From Alteromonas sp. BL110 (GTDB lineage: Bacteria > Pseudomonadota > Gammaproteobacteria > Enterobacterales > Alteromonadaceae), in NCBI RefSeq assembly GCF_003443615.1, contig NZ_CP031967.1:1674001-1738000 (forward strand): a DNA stretch of 64,000 nucleotides, given 5' to 3'. Each line of letters begins with the position of its first letter. Position 1 is the stretch's first letter. Made by a program: the position numbers and the translations under genes. The notes beneath the pieces are model-generated. The model had not been told where the DNA came from. It searched no databases and was given only the letters and a program-made list of their open reading frames with translations. Positions 1 to 8,957 of the stretch are shown one piece after another.

Positions 1-3
1 AAA

Positions 4-1029
4 TTAAGCGAGGAACGGCGCAACTTTCTGCTTAACCATGTCCACGGTAATTTTTTCCATTAACTGACTCCCTTTGGCTCGCGTTCCCCACGGTAAGGCG
101 CTCCAGGGTTTCCCTTTTTGCTCTTCTATGCATTCATCATATACCGATACCAACCTATCAAGGTTGTTATAAGGTCCTGTTCTACGTGGATTAGAATGAG
201 CGTATAGCCCAATAACAGGCGTGCTCACGGTAGTTGCCATATGGGCAGGCCCAGTATCTGGTGCAATAACTAGGTGGGCATGCTTTAGTAACATAAGCAG
301 CTGATGCAATGTTGTTTGCCCAGTAAAGTCTTTAAGCGGATATTTCACACGCGCTTTAATTGCATCGGCAGTTTTGCGGTCTAACTCTCCTGGACCGCCG
401 CATAATATCACGGTGACTCCAGCCTCTTGGATATAGTCAGCAATACTAGCGTATCGTTGCGGCAACCAATTTCTTTCTGCCTTACTTGCCGCTGGTGAGA
501 TAACGACATATTTACCCAACGTTTTTGCTTGTTCTTCTCCCCACTTCGCATCTTCTGATGCAACAGGAATATCCCAAGAGACAGGTTTTGACTCGGGTAC
601 GCCCAATGCATCGGCAAAATCCATAAAACCTTTAAGCACATGAGCGTGTTCTGTAGCAGCCACCCGTTTATTAGCAAACAACCAGTGCAATTCTTTACTT
701 CGCGCCCAGTCAAAACCTATGCGCTGTTTTGCTTTAATCACTCGCGAAGCGAAGTTCGCCCGTAGCGCCACCTGCATCATTAATAAAGCATCAAAGGTTT
801 CACCCGCCACTTGTGCTTTGAGCGACTCTACTGCAGCTTTTCCTTTTGATTTATCAAAAATAATGAACCTTACGTTTGGCATCAGCTTCACGAGCTGATA
901 CTCCACTTTCCCTATTACCCACGTAATTTCAGCATCGCTCCACTGTGATTGAATTCGAGTAACCATAGCGACGGCATGACATACATCCCCAATGGCCGAT
1001 AAGCGCATTAAACAAATCTTTTTTCCCAC
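4..1029 (-). CDS. LPS heptosyltransferase, glycosyltransferase family 9 (WaaC/WaaF type)
   Basis: This 341-residue protein is predicted to transfer heptose from ADP-heptose onto the growing LPS inner core at the cytoplasmic face of the inner membrane. The N-terminus MGKKICLMRLSAIGDVCHA is the typical GT9 opening with the G-D pair. The C-terminal half has a second Rossmann-type domain with ILCGGPGELD and, near residue 260, APDTGPAHMA, the ADP-heptose binding signature. The gene is complete, with its TAA at bases 4-6. It is divergent from the Kdo kinase gene kdkA across a gap of about 60 bases, which supports an inner-core role. Which heptosyltransferase (I, II or another GT9) cannot be decided by eye. 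Confidence 0.85.
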   Translation of the reverse strand: MGKKICLMRLSAIGDVCHAVAMVTRIQSQWSDAEITWVIGKVEYQLVKLMPNVRFIIFDKSKGKAAVESLKAQVAGETFDALLMMQVALRANFASRVIKAKQRIGFDWARSKELHWLFANKRVAATEHAHVLKGFMDFADALGVPESKPVSWDIPVASEDAKWGEEQAKTLGKYVVISPAASKAERNWLPQRYASIADYIQEAGVTVILCGGPGELDRKTADAIKARVKYPLKDFTGQTTLHQLLMLLKHAHLVIAPDTGPAHMATTVSTPVIGLYAHSNPRRTGPYNNLDRLVSVYDECIEEQKGKPWSALPWGTRAKGSQLMEKITVDMVKQKVAPFLA

Positions 1030-1092
1030 AGAAGCTCTCTCGTTGCTGAAAAACCAAAATAAATCATTAGAATGTGAAATTTACCATAAGTT

Positions 1093-1827
1093 GTGGGCAA
1101 CATGACGACAATGCGACGAGACATAGGTGCTGGGCACCACTTTATATTCGACAATACCTTGGTCAGTCAGCCTAATACAGAAATGTTCAGCCCTGAATTT
1201 TGGCAGCTACAAAACAAGATAACAGGTCAAGCCAAAGGACGTGGTACAACCATCTTCATTGAGCATGAAGGTCAACAATGGGTTTTACGCCACTTTATGC
1301 GCGGCGGCCTAGTGGGGAAAGTACTTAGCGACCAGTACTTTTTTAATGGTATTGAACACTCTAGACCTTTCGAAGAATTTACACTGCTCGAATACATGCG
1401 AGCTGAGGGCCTTTTGGTACCAACGCCTGTTGCTGCACGTATTCATCGCAGAGGCTTGATTTATCGGGGCGATATCATCACCCTGAACATTCCTAACAGC
1501 CAAGATCTGCACCAGGTTTTGTGCCAGCAACCATTATCAAAAGGCGAATGGTATGAGGTAGGGCGAGCGCTAGCTCGAATGCACAATTGCCAGGTGTATC
1601 ATCACGATGCGAATATTCGAAACATTATGATTGATAGCGATAAGCAAATTTGGCTTATCGACTTTGATCGATGCTCGAAGCGTCAAGGGGATAGCTGGAA
1701 GCAAAGTAACTTAGATCGCCTATTGCGTTCTTTGCATAAAGAGCGAGCCAAAAACCCGGTATTTCACTGGAAAGAAGACGACTGGACTGCATGCTTAGAT
1801 GGCTATAAGGAATTGGTAAAGCGTTAA
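1093..1827 (+). CDS. kdkA: 3-deoxy-D-manno-octulosonic acid (Kdo) kinase
   Basis: This 244-residue kinase-fold protein is predicted to phosphorylate O-4 of Kdo on lipid A, as in Haemophilus and Vibrio. The kinase-like catalytic loop HHDANIRNIM (His171-Asp172 to Asn177) and the metal-binding IDFD (about 189-192) are intact. The N-terminal region (GRGTTIFIEHEGQQWVLRHF) fits the family. The open frame begins at a GTG at 1093, but ATG codons at 1102 and 1111 are in frame and none has a clear Shine-Dalgarno sequence, so the start is uncertain by up to six codons. The heptosyltransferase gene diverges immediately upstream, giving a small LPS inner-core locus. Confidence 0.88.
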   Translation: MGNMTTMRRDIGAGHHFIFDNTLVSQPNTEMFSPEFWQLQNKITGQAKGRGTTIFIEHEGQQWVLRHFMRGGLVGKVLSDQYFFNGIEHSRPFEEFTLLEYMRAEGLLVPTPVAARIHRRGLIYRGDIITLNIPNSQDLHQVLCQQPLSKGEWYEVGRALARMHNCQVYHHDANIRNIMIDSDKQIWLIDFDRCSKRQGDSWKQSNLDRLLRSLHKERAKNPVFHWKEDDWTACLDGYKELVKR

Positions 1828-1900
1828 AAACCGCGAATAATAAACATAATTGCAGCAGTACTTAGCATTACTCATTAATGTGGTACAGTAGCCCCGTTGA

Positions 1901-2425
<525 letters not shown>

Positions 2426-2483
2426 ATAAACCGGCTTTTCCAGTGTTGAGTAGCTACTAGCTATGACTCTTTTTTAGCTATAT

Positions 2484-3293
2484 TTAGCGTTGGCAGCGAG
2501 TACAGAAAAATGTATTGCGCTGCCCTATCACCTTGCTTTCAATTACTTTGCCGCACACTTCGCAAGGCTCGCCTTTTCTTCCATAAACGTTTAAATGCTG
2601 AGCAAAGTAGCCTGGCTTACCGTCGGTTTGTGCAAAGTCTTTTAGCGTAGTACCGCCCTGCTCGATGGCTTTAGCAAGTACTTGTTTTATTGTTGCAGTA
2701 AGTGACTTATAGCGAGCGGCACTGATATTACCCGCGGCTCTTCTCGGGTCGATGCCCGCTAGAAACAAGGCTTCGTTTGCATAGATATTGCCTACACCGA
2801 CAACGATAGCGTTATCCATGATGTAGTTCTTTACCGGGCCTTTGCGGTTGCGCGATAGACTGAATAAACGTTTATCGTCAAAGTCGTCTGTAAGAGGCTC
2901 TGGGCCCAAGTTGTCGAACATTGATTGTTGCGTATTGGGCGCCTGAAATAAAACCGCCCCAAAGCGTCTAGGGTCGTTTAAGCGCAAACACTTACCAGTA
3001 TTTAAAACAATGTCCACGTGGTCGTGTTTCACAACGGGTGTAGTTGCGTCAATAACCCGCAGTTTGCCTGACATACCTAGATGTAAAACCAGTGTACCTG
3101 TGACAGTTTCAATTAGTAGATATTTCGCTCTACGCTTTACCGCTATTACCTTTTGCCCTTCTACCAGCGAGACTTCCTCTGGTATGGGCCAGCGCATTCT
3201 ACGTTCTCTTACCACCACCTGAGTAATGGTATTGTCGATTAGATGAGGTGATACGCCCAAACGGCTTACTTCAACTTCTGGTAATTCAGGCAT
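2484..3293 (-). CDS. mutM: formamidopyrimidine-DNA glycosylase (Fpg/MutM)
   Basis: MutM excises 8-oxoguanine and formamidopyrimidines and cleaves the abasic site by beta,delta-elimination. The 269-residue protein begins MPELPEVEV, giving the catalytic N-terminal Pro1 after Met removal and the catalytic Glu. The C-terminal zinc finger is complete: C-E-V-C near residue 245 and C-T-R-C-Q-R at the end. The start codon directly abuts the stop of the small membrane-protein gene upstream (3294), so the two are probably cotranscribed and translationally coupled. Confidence 0.96.
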   Translation of the reverse strand: MPELPEVEVSRLGVSPHLIDNTITQVVVRERRMRWPIPEEVSLVEGQKVIAVKRRAKYLLIETVTGTLVLHLGMSGKLRVIDATTPVVKHDHVDIVLNTGKCLRLNDPRRFGAVLFQAPNTQQSMFDNLGPEPLTDDFDDKRLFSLSRNRKGPVKNYIMDNAIVVGVGNIYANEALFLAGIDPRRAAGNISAARYKSLTATIKQVLAKAIEQGGTTLKDFAQTDGKPGYFAQHLNVYGRKGEPCEVCGKVIESKVIGQRNTFFCTRCQR

Positions 3294-3758
3294 TTATCGT
3301 GTCCAAGGTAATAATTTATCAAGGTCGGTATTGGTTAATGTGTACCAGTTATTTTCGAATTTGATCACTACAGGTGATGTATTAGGATAAATAGCGTAAA
3401 CCTTGCCGTCGCTATTTCCCGCCAGCCACACCACTACAATAAACGGCTGTGTATTCAAGACCGATTCAGGTACCTCAGTTGCTGGATTCAACATAGCCCG
3501 TTGCCAATGTGAAAACTGCTCATCAGGTTTTACTGCGAGGCTGGTGTTAAGACCTTTTTGACGCCATTGTTGCCCTACACGTTCCAGGCTATTGTTATCA
3601 TGCTCTATCTTTAGGACGTAAGCATCTTCGGGCAATAAGCTGCGCGTTTGTACAGGGTTTTTCTTTGGTACCAAACTATCTAAATTGAATAGTGCAATCA
3701 TAATGAGCATTGCAATGATAACGACGTTGTTCATTGCCCGCTGAGAAATTCTTGCCAC
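3294..3758 (-). CDS. small single-pass membrane protein upstream of mutM
   Basis: This 154-residue protein of unknown function has one hydrophobic segment near residues 10-26 (NNVVIIAMLIMIALFNLDSL) followed by a polar domain of about 125 residues. That domain is probably periplasmic, because only two positive residues precede the helix and no lipobox is present. No catalytic motif was recognised. It abuts mutM with no intervening base, so coexpression is likely. A role in DNA repair should not be assumed; similar small anchored proteins next to mutM occur in other Alteromonadales as far as I recall. Confidence 0.7.
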   Translation of the reverse strand: MARISQRAMNNVVIIAMLIMIALFNLDSLVPKKNPVQTRSLLPEDAYVLKIEHDNNSLERVGQQWRQKGLNTSLAVKPDEQFSHWQRAMLNPATEVPESVLNTQPFIVVVWLAGNSDGKVYAIYPNTSPVVIKFENNWYTLTNTDLDKLLPWTR

Positions 3759-4130
3759 GCGTTGTTCCTGTAAAATGGTCGACTATAAATACCGGAATAT
3801 AGTAATACCTCGCTCTCTTATAAGCTAACTCAATATTTTTAGATGGCTTTGAAAATGTATGGGCATTTGTTTACATAAACCATGGGCCACTTAGCGTTTG
3901 GTGCTGAGCTTTATGTGTCTTGATATTTTAGAAGCAAACTTTTTTCGGGCTGATGGTAACGTTTGGTCTGAAATAGACAAGGACATTATTGGCCCATTAA
4001 TTATCAGGGATCATTTGTACGCTACGTTGCGATCTGGCAGAGATCTGGGAGGTATACGAACAATTGCTAAAGGTAAAAAAGCAAAAAACCCAGCAAAGGC
4101 TGGGTTTTCGTGGAGACAAAAGCAAGCTAA
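3759..4130. other. intergenic region upstream of the mutM operon
   Basis: About 370 bases lie between the divergent-facing end of rpmG and the start of the membrane-protein gene. The last part (4070-4107) is the rpmBG terminator. The rest presumably holds the promoter for the membrane protein and mutM. A plus-strand open frame with a TTG start at 3898 runs through here into rpmG on the opposite strand; no ribosome binding site or family match was seen, and it is not called. Confidence 0.5.
4070..4107 (-). terminator. Rho-independent terminator of rpmB-rpmG
   Basis: Read on the minus strand, a CCCAGC/GCTGGG stem (4089-4094 with 4099-4104) with a 4-base loop is followed by a run of T residues. 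It lies about 25 bases after the rpmG stop. Confidence 0.85.
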
Positions 4131-4286
4131 TTACTTGATTTTGGCCTCTTTGAACATAACGTGCTTACGCACAACGGGATCATACTTTTTGATCTCCATT
4201 TTGCCAGGCATGTTACGCTTGTTTTTATCAGTGGTGTAGAAGAAACCTGTACCTGCTGAAGAAACTAGTTTAATTTTATCACGCAT
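4131..4286 (-). CDS. rpmG: 50S ribosomal protein L33
   Basis: This 51-residue protein of the large ribosomal subunit begins [20 protein letters not shown] and ends in FKEAKIK, matching bacterial L33 across its whole length. It is of the cysteine-free type, so it does not bind zinc through the usual two CxxC pairs. An AAGGAA sequence lies 8 bases before the ATG. It follows rpmB by 11 bases in a two-gene operon ended by the hairpin at 4089-4104. Confidence 0.97.
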   Translation of the reverse strand: MRDKIKLVSSAGTGFFYTTDKNKRNMPGKMEIKKYDPVVRKHVMFKEAKIK

Positions 4287-4297
4287 TGTCGGCTTCC

Positions 4298-4534
4298 TTA
4301 GATTTTCTCACCACGGGCACGGATGTCAGTTAGTACTGAATCAATACCTTTCTTATCGATGATACGCATGCCTTTAGCAGACAAACGTAGTTTTACAAAA
4401 CGGCTTTCGCTCTCAACCCAAAAACGGTGTGTTTGAAGGTTTGGTAAAAAGCGACGACGAGTCGCATTTCGTGCGTGTGAACGGTTATTACCAACCGTTG
4501 GACGCTTACCTGTTACTTGGCATACTCTTGACAT
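4298..4534 (-). CDS. rpmB: 50S ribosomal protein L28
   Basis: The 78-residue protein [20 protein letters not shown] is L28, a structural component of the 50S subunit. The frame is open for a further 24 codons upstream, but the internal ATG at 4534 is preceded by GGAG at correct spacing and starts exactly where L28 proteins start, so that start is chosen. It is the first gene of the rpmB-rpmG operon. A good sigma-70 promoter (4638-4666) lies about 100 bases upstream. Confidence 0.97.
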   Translation of the reverse strand: MSRVCQVTGKRPTVGNNRSHARNATRRRFLPNLQTHRFWVESESRFVKLRLSAKGMRIIDKKGIDSVLTDIRARGEKI

Positions 4535-4637
4535 TGTATTTGTCTCCAGAACAACGATAACTGTCGCGTCAGTTAATCCCAAGCGCTCAAACAGTGGTTG
4601 GGTCAAATGACGTATTACTATAAATTAGAGGGCGCAT

Positions 4638-4666
4638 TTTATACAGCAAAGGCAGGATCATTTCAA
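4638..4666 (-). promoter_or_regulatory. predicted sigma-70 promoter of rpmB-rpmG
   Basis: Read on the minus strand, TTGAAA (4661-4666) and TATAAA (4638-4643) are separated by 17 bases. The bases after the -10 are GC-rich (TGCGCCC), a discriminator type associated with stringent control of ribosomal genes. Confidence 0.7.
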
Positions 4667-4829
4667 TAAGAAAGTACAAAAAGGTTACTTTTACGTACTA
4701 TTTTTGCACAAAATACCACCAGCACTCATTTTTCACGGCCTGTATTGTACTTTTCTCTTCGCAGTTAAGCTACGAATAAATACTCAATCTACGCTTTAAT
4801 TTCATAGCTAAATTGAAATACCTACGGGC
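4667..4829. other. intergenic region between rpmB promoter and yjbH terminator
   Basis: This AT-rich stretch upstream of the rpmB promoter holds no recognisable gene or RNA. It may act as an UP-element-like region for that promoter. Confidence 0.4.
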
Positions 4830-4860
4830 AAAAAAAACGCCACATTCACGTGGCGCTTTT
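4830..4860 (-). terminator. Rho-independent terminator after yjbH
   Basis: On the minus strand, a GC-rich 6-bp stem (4838-4843 with 4850-4855) is followed by eight T residues a few bases after the yjbH stop. It closes the exopolysaccharide operon. Confidence 0.85.
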
Positions 4861-4864
4861 CTAT

Positions 4865-6982
4865 TTAGTCAAAAAAAGGCGACCTAACTTCAGTTAAATC
4901 TATCAACCTTGAAGGTCGGCGTAACATTTGCCCACCGTCACGAGAGATTGGTACCCAAGGGAATAATCCTCGCCCTTTCGACGGCTCTAACAAGAACAAA
5001 TCGGTAGGAATGGAAATATAGAAGCCCTTAGTAAAACTGCCCTCTCCATATTCTTCTGACGATACATCAGTGAAGGCAGCGTAAGCACCTACTATAATGC
5101 CGCTATCAAAGCGTTTGGCGTAATCAATATTTACACCTTTATCTTTCGCTAAGAATTGACCTGCACTAACCGTAATTTGCGTATCATCTAGGAATTCAGG
5201 CTGCCAATAGACACTTGCATGGCCGGTTATCGTGTCGTAATCCTCTAAGCCTGTTTGGCTGTAAGGATCACGCTGCTTAACGTAGTTAATATCGATGCCG
5301 TAGGCGACATTACTATCGACAGGGCGATAAAGAATTTCACCACCTACACCAGCAAACATGGTTTCAAGATAACCTGCGTATGCTTGAGCATAAAGGTCGT
5401 CGGCAATATCGTCTTTGTAATGTAAAAACGCGGTATCTAACCATACATCATTTTCAGACACATATTCACGTACCCGGGTACGCACGCGAGGTAAAGACAC
5501 GTCTTCACCATCCACGAGGTAATTAAACTTATCGAAGTTATCAAGAAGCGTCACTCGTGCACTACTCACCACCGAGAAGTTTTCATTAAACGCATAGCCA
5601 CCGTTCAGTAATAGCCCAGTTTGATAAAGGTAGAAGTCCTCTGGGTTACCAAACGATTGAGTGAAAAAGAAGTCGGTGCTATAGAAAAAGCCTGACGTAT
5701 TTGCGGGGTCGTAAGCGTCCATCACTTCTTCAGAAGGTGATGTTCTTGTGTAGGTCTCAGTTATATCAGCATCCACTGACTCATAGCGGGCGGCAGAGAT
5801 AAAGGCTTCTGCATCTATTTGTGTATCGACCATAGGAATGCCGCCACGATTATCTACCATATGATAAGTTTTAACACTATCAGGAAGCTCAGAAGCCGCA
5901 ACACGACCTACCCGCTCAATAGCTTCATCTTGATCGCGATACTTAACCTGCGTTCCGTAGAAAGTTGCGCTGTCTTCTTTAATTTCAGCATCGGATAAAA
6001 CGAAACCGCCTGAATTATAAAGGTCATTGTAAAGACGCGATTTATTCACATCTTTAACATCGGACGGAGCATTTCTTCCCAATAAGTTTCGCGGCGCATC
6101 GTCAAACTTGATCTGTGATGCTGTATTCATGTTGAATCGATATGTCACGCCAAAACCAATAGTGTTTCCACGTTGGTAGTTTAGCGAGAAATCAAAGGCT
6201 TTATAGCGATATACCGCTCCCACATTCCAGCGAGAATCTTGCTCTAACTGACCGGCTCTGTCACGTGAGTAATCGTTTCCTTCAAACTCTAGCTTTAGCG
6301 TTAACGGTTCCCACGGCGTTTGGTACTCTACGCCACCAAAGAAAGCTGTAGTACCTTTAAAAAACTGATCGTAATCGACCTTACCGCCACGACCTGAGAA
6401 TCCGTCTGGGCGTTCACAAAAGCTGTCTCTAACCTCACAAAACGGGTTAGTGATATCGTCAGCTGTACCTAAATATCCCCACCCCAATCCTAAGTGAAAA
6501 TCGAATGGCCCCACAGATTTACTGGCGTTTATGTATTCGCTTTCAAAAAAGCCTGTGCCGCCGAAGTCTCTAAAACCAACGCTGATGTCAGGTAGGTAAT
6601 AACTTTCTTTCCATAGCCTGAATTTAACGTCTAGCCCCTTATCTTTTAGGGTTTGGTCGCCACTGAATGATTCAACTTGGCTATATAGACGGGTACGTAC
6701 ATCGGTATAGCGAGCGGTTGCTTCCATCCAGTCATAAAGCTGAATATTCACTGACCAAAAACGATATTCACCGTTGTCGGTGTAGTTGATGGCCATTCCG
6801 CCTTCTTCTCGCATGCGCGCGGTTGGAGTTTGGATAAGTCCATTACCACCTTGTACCATCTGCGATGGCGTAACGCGAAGTTGAGTATCAGCCAATGCGG
6901 CAGAAGATAATGCGCTGCCAATTACCAGCGCGAGTGTTTTTTTCTTAGATATTTTTTTCTTAAATAATAATGGCGCACTCAT
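4865..6982 (-). CDS. yjbH: YjbH-family exopolysaccharide outer-membrane protein
   Basis: This 705-residue protein matches E. coli YjbH/GfcD (698 residues) in size, position and composition. The N-terminus is a basic segment followed by a hydrophobic signal (TLALVIGSALSSAALA), then the family's opening region (QGGNGLIQTPTARM) and a long sequence of alternating, aromatic-rich segments typical of beta-barrels. It ends with an aromatic residue (RSPFFD region). In the family it is thought to form an outer-membrane conduit for a secreted polysaccharide. Its start overlaps the stop of yjbG by 4 bases, so the two are translationally coupled. The family role is inferred from E. coli, where the substrate is also poorly defined. 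Confidence 0.85.
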   Translation of the reverse strand: MSAPLLFKKKISKKKTLALVIGSALSSAALADTQLRVTPSQMVQGGNGLIQTPTARMREEGGMAINYTDNGEYRFWSVNIQLYDWMEATARYTDVRTRLYSQVESFSGDQTLKDKGLDVKFRLWKESYYLPDISVGFRDFGGTGFFESEYINASKSVGPFDFHLGLGWGYLGTADDITNPFCEVRDSFCERPDGFSGRGGKVDYDQFFKGTTAFFGGVEYQTPWEPLTLKLEFEGNDYSRDRAGQLEQDSRWNVGAVYRYKAFDFSLNYQRGNTIGFGVTYRFNMNTASQIKFDDAPRNLLGRNAPSDVKDVNKSRLYNDLYNSGGFVLSDAEIKEDSATFYGTQVKYRDQDEAIERVGRVAASELPDSVKTYHMVDNRGGIPMVDTQIDAEAFISAARYESVDADITETYTRTSPSEEVMDAYDPANTSGFFYSTDFFFTQSFGNPEDFYLYQTGLLLNGGYAFNENFSVVSSARVTLLDNFDKFNYLVDGEDVSLPRVRTRVREYVSENDVWLDTAFLHYKDDIADDLYAQAYAGYLETMFAGVGGEILYRPVDSNVAYGIDINYVKQRDPYSQTGLEDYDTITGHASVYWQPEFLDDTQITVSAGQFLAKDKGVNIDYAKRFDSGIIVGAYAAFTDVSSEEYGEGSFTKGFYISIPTDLFLLEPSKGRGLFPWVPISRDGGQMLRRPSRLIDLTEVRSPFFD

Positions 6983-7728
6983 TGAGGTAAAACCCTATGT
7001 ACAGCTAACGCGGCAACCCGCTCATTTAATTGCTTAAGTTTATTGCTGAAAAGCTCTGAAGAAATAGGCACATAAACCTGGCTACCAGGCATAAGCTGAG
7101 CAAAATCTAAATTCCAGTATGCAATACCCTTCTCTTCTATATTGCCCGTTGGATCAATGACATAAACGACGCTTCTGTCGGCGTCTACCGCCTTTTCAAC
7201 CGTATGAGCTGCTGTATATATTGAGGTATCACTTTGATGCTGATAAGCACCAGGCTTTATTACCGCACCCGAGAAATGCACTACGTTAGGTCGCCCGTTC
7301 AGACGGATCCAATATTTACCCGGCTGGAACATAGGATTCTCTTCGAAGAACAACCGAGCTCGGTTGTAAGAAATAGGCATATCGATGCGCGTAGACACTG
7401 TCCATGATGACACTTGTTCAAACAGATTTTGTAGCGCTTTGTGAGTGTCTGAGTCTTTATCAAAGCTAGCTAGCAGTTCTCTTATTTGCGACAACGCAAT
7501 CTCTTTTTCTCTTTCAGCTGTTGGATTGGTTAAATCAAATGCAGAAGCTGTAGGCCAATACCAATCACCATTGTCAGCCACTATGGACAACACACTTGAT
7601 AACCTGATTGGTCGGTCAAACTGATAAGTTTGCTTGTTCACCATCACGCTTACAAGACCGTCATTGGCGTACAAGCTTGTAGATGTAATAAGACCTAAGG
7701 CAATAAAAAGCGTAGAAATAAACTTCAT
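6979..7728 (-). CDS. yjbG: YjbG/GfcC-family periplasmic exopolysaccharide protein
   Basis: This 249-residue protein starts with a clear signal peptide (MKFISTLFIALGLITSTSLYA). The mature part resembles GfcC/YjbG proteins with SLBB-like beta-grasp folds seen in capsule export systems; it contains VHFSGAVIKPGAYQHQ, an SLBB-type segment. It lies between yjbF and yjbH with a 1-base overlap upstream and a 4-base overlap downstream, showing an operon. It probably acts in the periplasm in polysaccharide export with YjbF and YjbH; this is inference from family and context. Confidence 0.82.
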   Translation of the reverse strand: MKFISTLFIALGLITSTSLYANDGLVSVMVNKQTYQFDRPIRLSSVLSIVADNGDWYWPTASAFDLTNPTAEREKEIALSQIRELLASFDKDSDTHKALQNLFEQVSSWTVSTRIDMPISYNRARLFFEENPMFQPGKYWIRLNGRPNVVHFSGAVIKPGAYQHQSDTSIYTAAHTVEKAVDADRSVVYVIDPTGNIEEKGIAYWNLDFAQLMPGSQVYVPISSELFSNKLKQLNERVAALAVHRVLPQ

Positions 7729-8417
7729 TATTGCGTTACTCCTTGTTTGTTCATCTCACGTACCACACGGCTTAAATAAACCATGTCGTATACGTCACCC
7801 TCAGGGCTGAACTGTTGCTTCGTGGCCATAAGCTCTTTCGTGTGTTTATGTAGGAAATAGGTATTTTCCCACGACAGTCCCACGTCTATAAAGGGGGTAT
7901 ATTCTGAAAAGTCTACGGTTTCTACGACTTTAATAAGAGGCACAGAAAAGCCTAGATATTCGCGAGTTTCCTCTCCCACAATTCGCCATGAAGAGTCCAC
8001 CGGAACACCGTAGCCAATTGCGTCGATATCCACTTTACGCTTCCAGCTAAAAGGCAATACATCATTGGTGGCTAACGGATTATGTTGCAAATTACCTGTA
8101 TAAAAGAGGTCGTTATCTAAACCTTCAGTTTTAACAATTATGCCGTGGTGCATGGTGAAGATGACTCTATCACCCGAGACCCATTTATACTTATCACCAT
8201 CAATGTAGGCTAATGCAAGAGAGGCTGTGTCTCGTTCCCCCGCTTTAATTTGCATAATATCCGCCTTACTCACCGCGATTTCTTCAACGGTGTAAGTTAC
8301 TGTGCGGTCTTTTAAAGCAAGTTTAAGCGTATTGTAATAAGCGAGTGTGGTTGTAGAACAACCCGAAAGAGAAAGGCAAAGAAAGCCGATAAAGGCCGAT
8401 AGAATATATAGTTTCAT
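7728..8417 (-). CDS. yjbF: YjbF-family outer-membrane lipoprotein
   Basis: This 229-residue protein begins with a lipoprotein signal peptide ending in the lipobox LSGC, so Cys20 should be lipidated. The mature domain matches the YjbF/GfcB group in length. No membrane segment follows. The last base overlaps yjbG, showing tight coupling. Upstream, a strong hairpin terminator separates it from yjbE, so expression of yjbFGH relative to yjbE may depend on readthrough or on a promoter of its own. The likely role is in secretion of an extracellular polysaccharide. Confidence 0.82.
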   Translation of the reverse strand: MKLYILSAFIGFLCLSLSGCSTTTLAYYNTLKLALKDRTVTYTVEEIAVSKADIMQIKAGERDTASLALAYIDGDKYKWVSGDRVIFTMHHGIIVKTEGLDNDLFYTGNLQHNPLATNDVLPFSWKRKVDIDAIGYGVPVDSSWRIVGEETREYLGFSVPLIKVVETVDFSEYTPFIDVGLSWENTYFLHKHTKELMATKQQFSPEGDVYDMVYLSRVVREMNKQGVTQ

Positions 8418-8461
8418 TAAAGTACGCCGACAAACACTAAGAATGAGAAAGTTTTGCTGTA

Positions 8462-8496
8462 AAAATAAAAAAAGCCGCTAAAAGAAGCGGCTTTTT
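8462..8496 (-). terminator. terminator or attenuator between yjbE and yjbF
   Basis: A perfect 9-bp stem (8471-8479 with 8486-8494) is followed on the minus strand by a long T-rich run. It lies after the yjbE stop and 45-80 bases before the yjbF start, inside the apparent operon. Confidence 0.85.
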
Positions 8497-8511
8497 CGAA
8501 TACACTTAAAT

Positions 8512-8865
8512 TTACTGTACGGTCGGCGCGTAAGTAAATGTAACAGGCACAGTAATTGTTTTAGTTACAGTGCTTGTACCAGAAGTAGTCACAGTAACAG
8601 TGTTAGTTGTACCAACACATACGTCGTCTACGATTTGGTCGTCGCCTTCGCAAGTAGGTTCACCTGGAGTAGTGCCACCATTTCCTGGCGCATCTGCAGA
8701 GTTGTTGTTTGCTACACCAGCAATGATACCTGCAGCAACAACACCAGTAGCGATCATGCCACCACTTACGCCACCAATACCTGAAGTTCCACCTTCGTTA
8801 TCTTGTGCGTTAACACCAGCTACCATAGTAGCAGCTGCAAACAATGCAATAATTGACTTCTTCAT
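8512..8865 (-). CDS. yjbE: YjbE-like small secreted Gly/Thr-rich protein
   Basis: This 117-residue protein has a signal peptide (MKKSIIALFAAATMVAGVNAQ), a Gly/Ala-rich central segment (GIGGVSGGMIATGVVAAGIIAG) that could sit in or on a membrane, an acidic segment with two cysteines (C-E-G-D-D and V-C-V), and a C-terminal tail rich in Thr and Val. This agrees with YjbE/GfcA proteins, which are small, secreted and open the yjbEFGH operon; E. coli YjbE is shorter (about 80 residues). Its function is unknown in any species as far as I know. The call rests mainly on composition and position. Confidence 0.7.
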   Translation of the reverse strand: MKKSIIALFAAATMVAGVNAQDNEGGTSGIGGVSGGMIATGVVAAGIIAGVANNNSADAPGNGGTTPGEPTCEGDDQIVDDVCVGTTNTVTVTTSGTSTVTKTITVPVTFTYAPTVQ

Positions 8866-8957
8866 AACAGTCCTTTAATAAAATTACCCACTAAGTCCTA
8901 TGCTAAATCATTTTCAACCATTTGACTAGATTATAATCGACAAATGACTTAGAAATC

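Noticed and set aside
3010..3030. CACGTG core in mutM as possible parS
   Set aside because: Only the central hexamer matches; the flanks do not fit the parS consensus.
3898..4239. Open frame of 113 codons with a TTG start
   Set aside because: It runs through the rpmBG terminator and antisense over rpmG, and no RBS or family similarity was seen.
8570..8878. Open frame of 102 codons antisense to yjbE
   Set aside because: It is the mirror of a Thr/Val-rich coding sequence and lacks a start signal.
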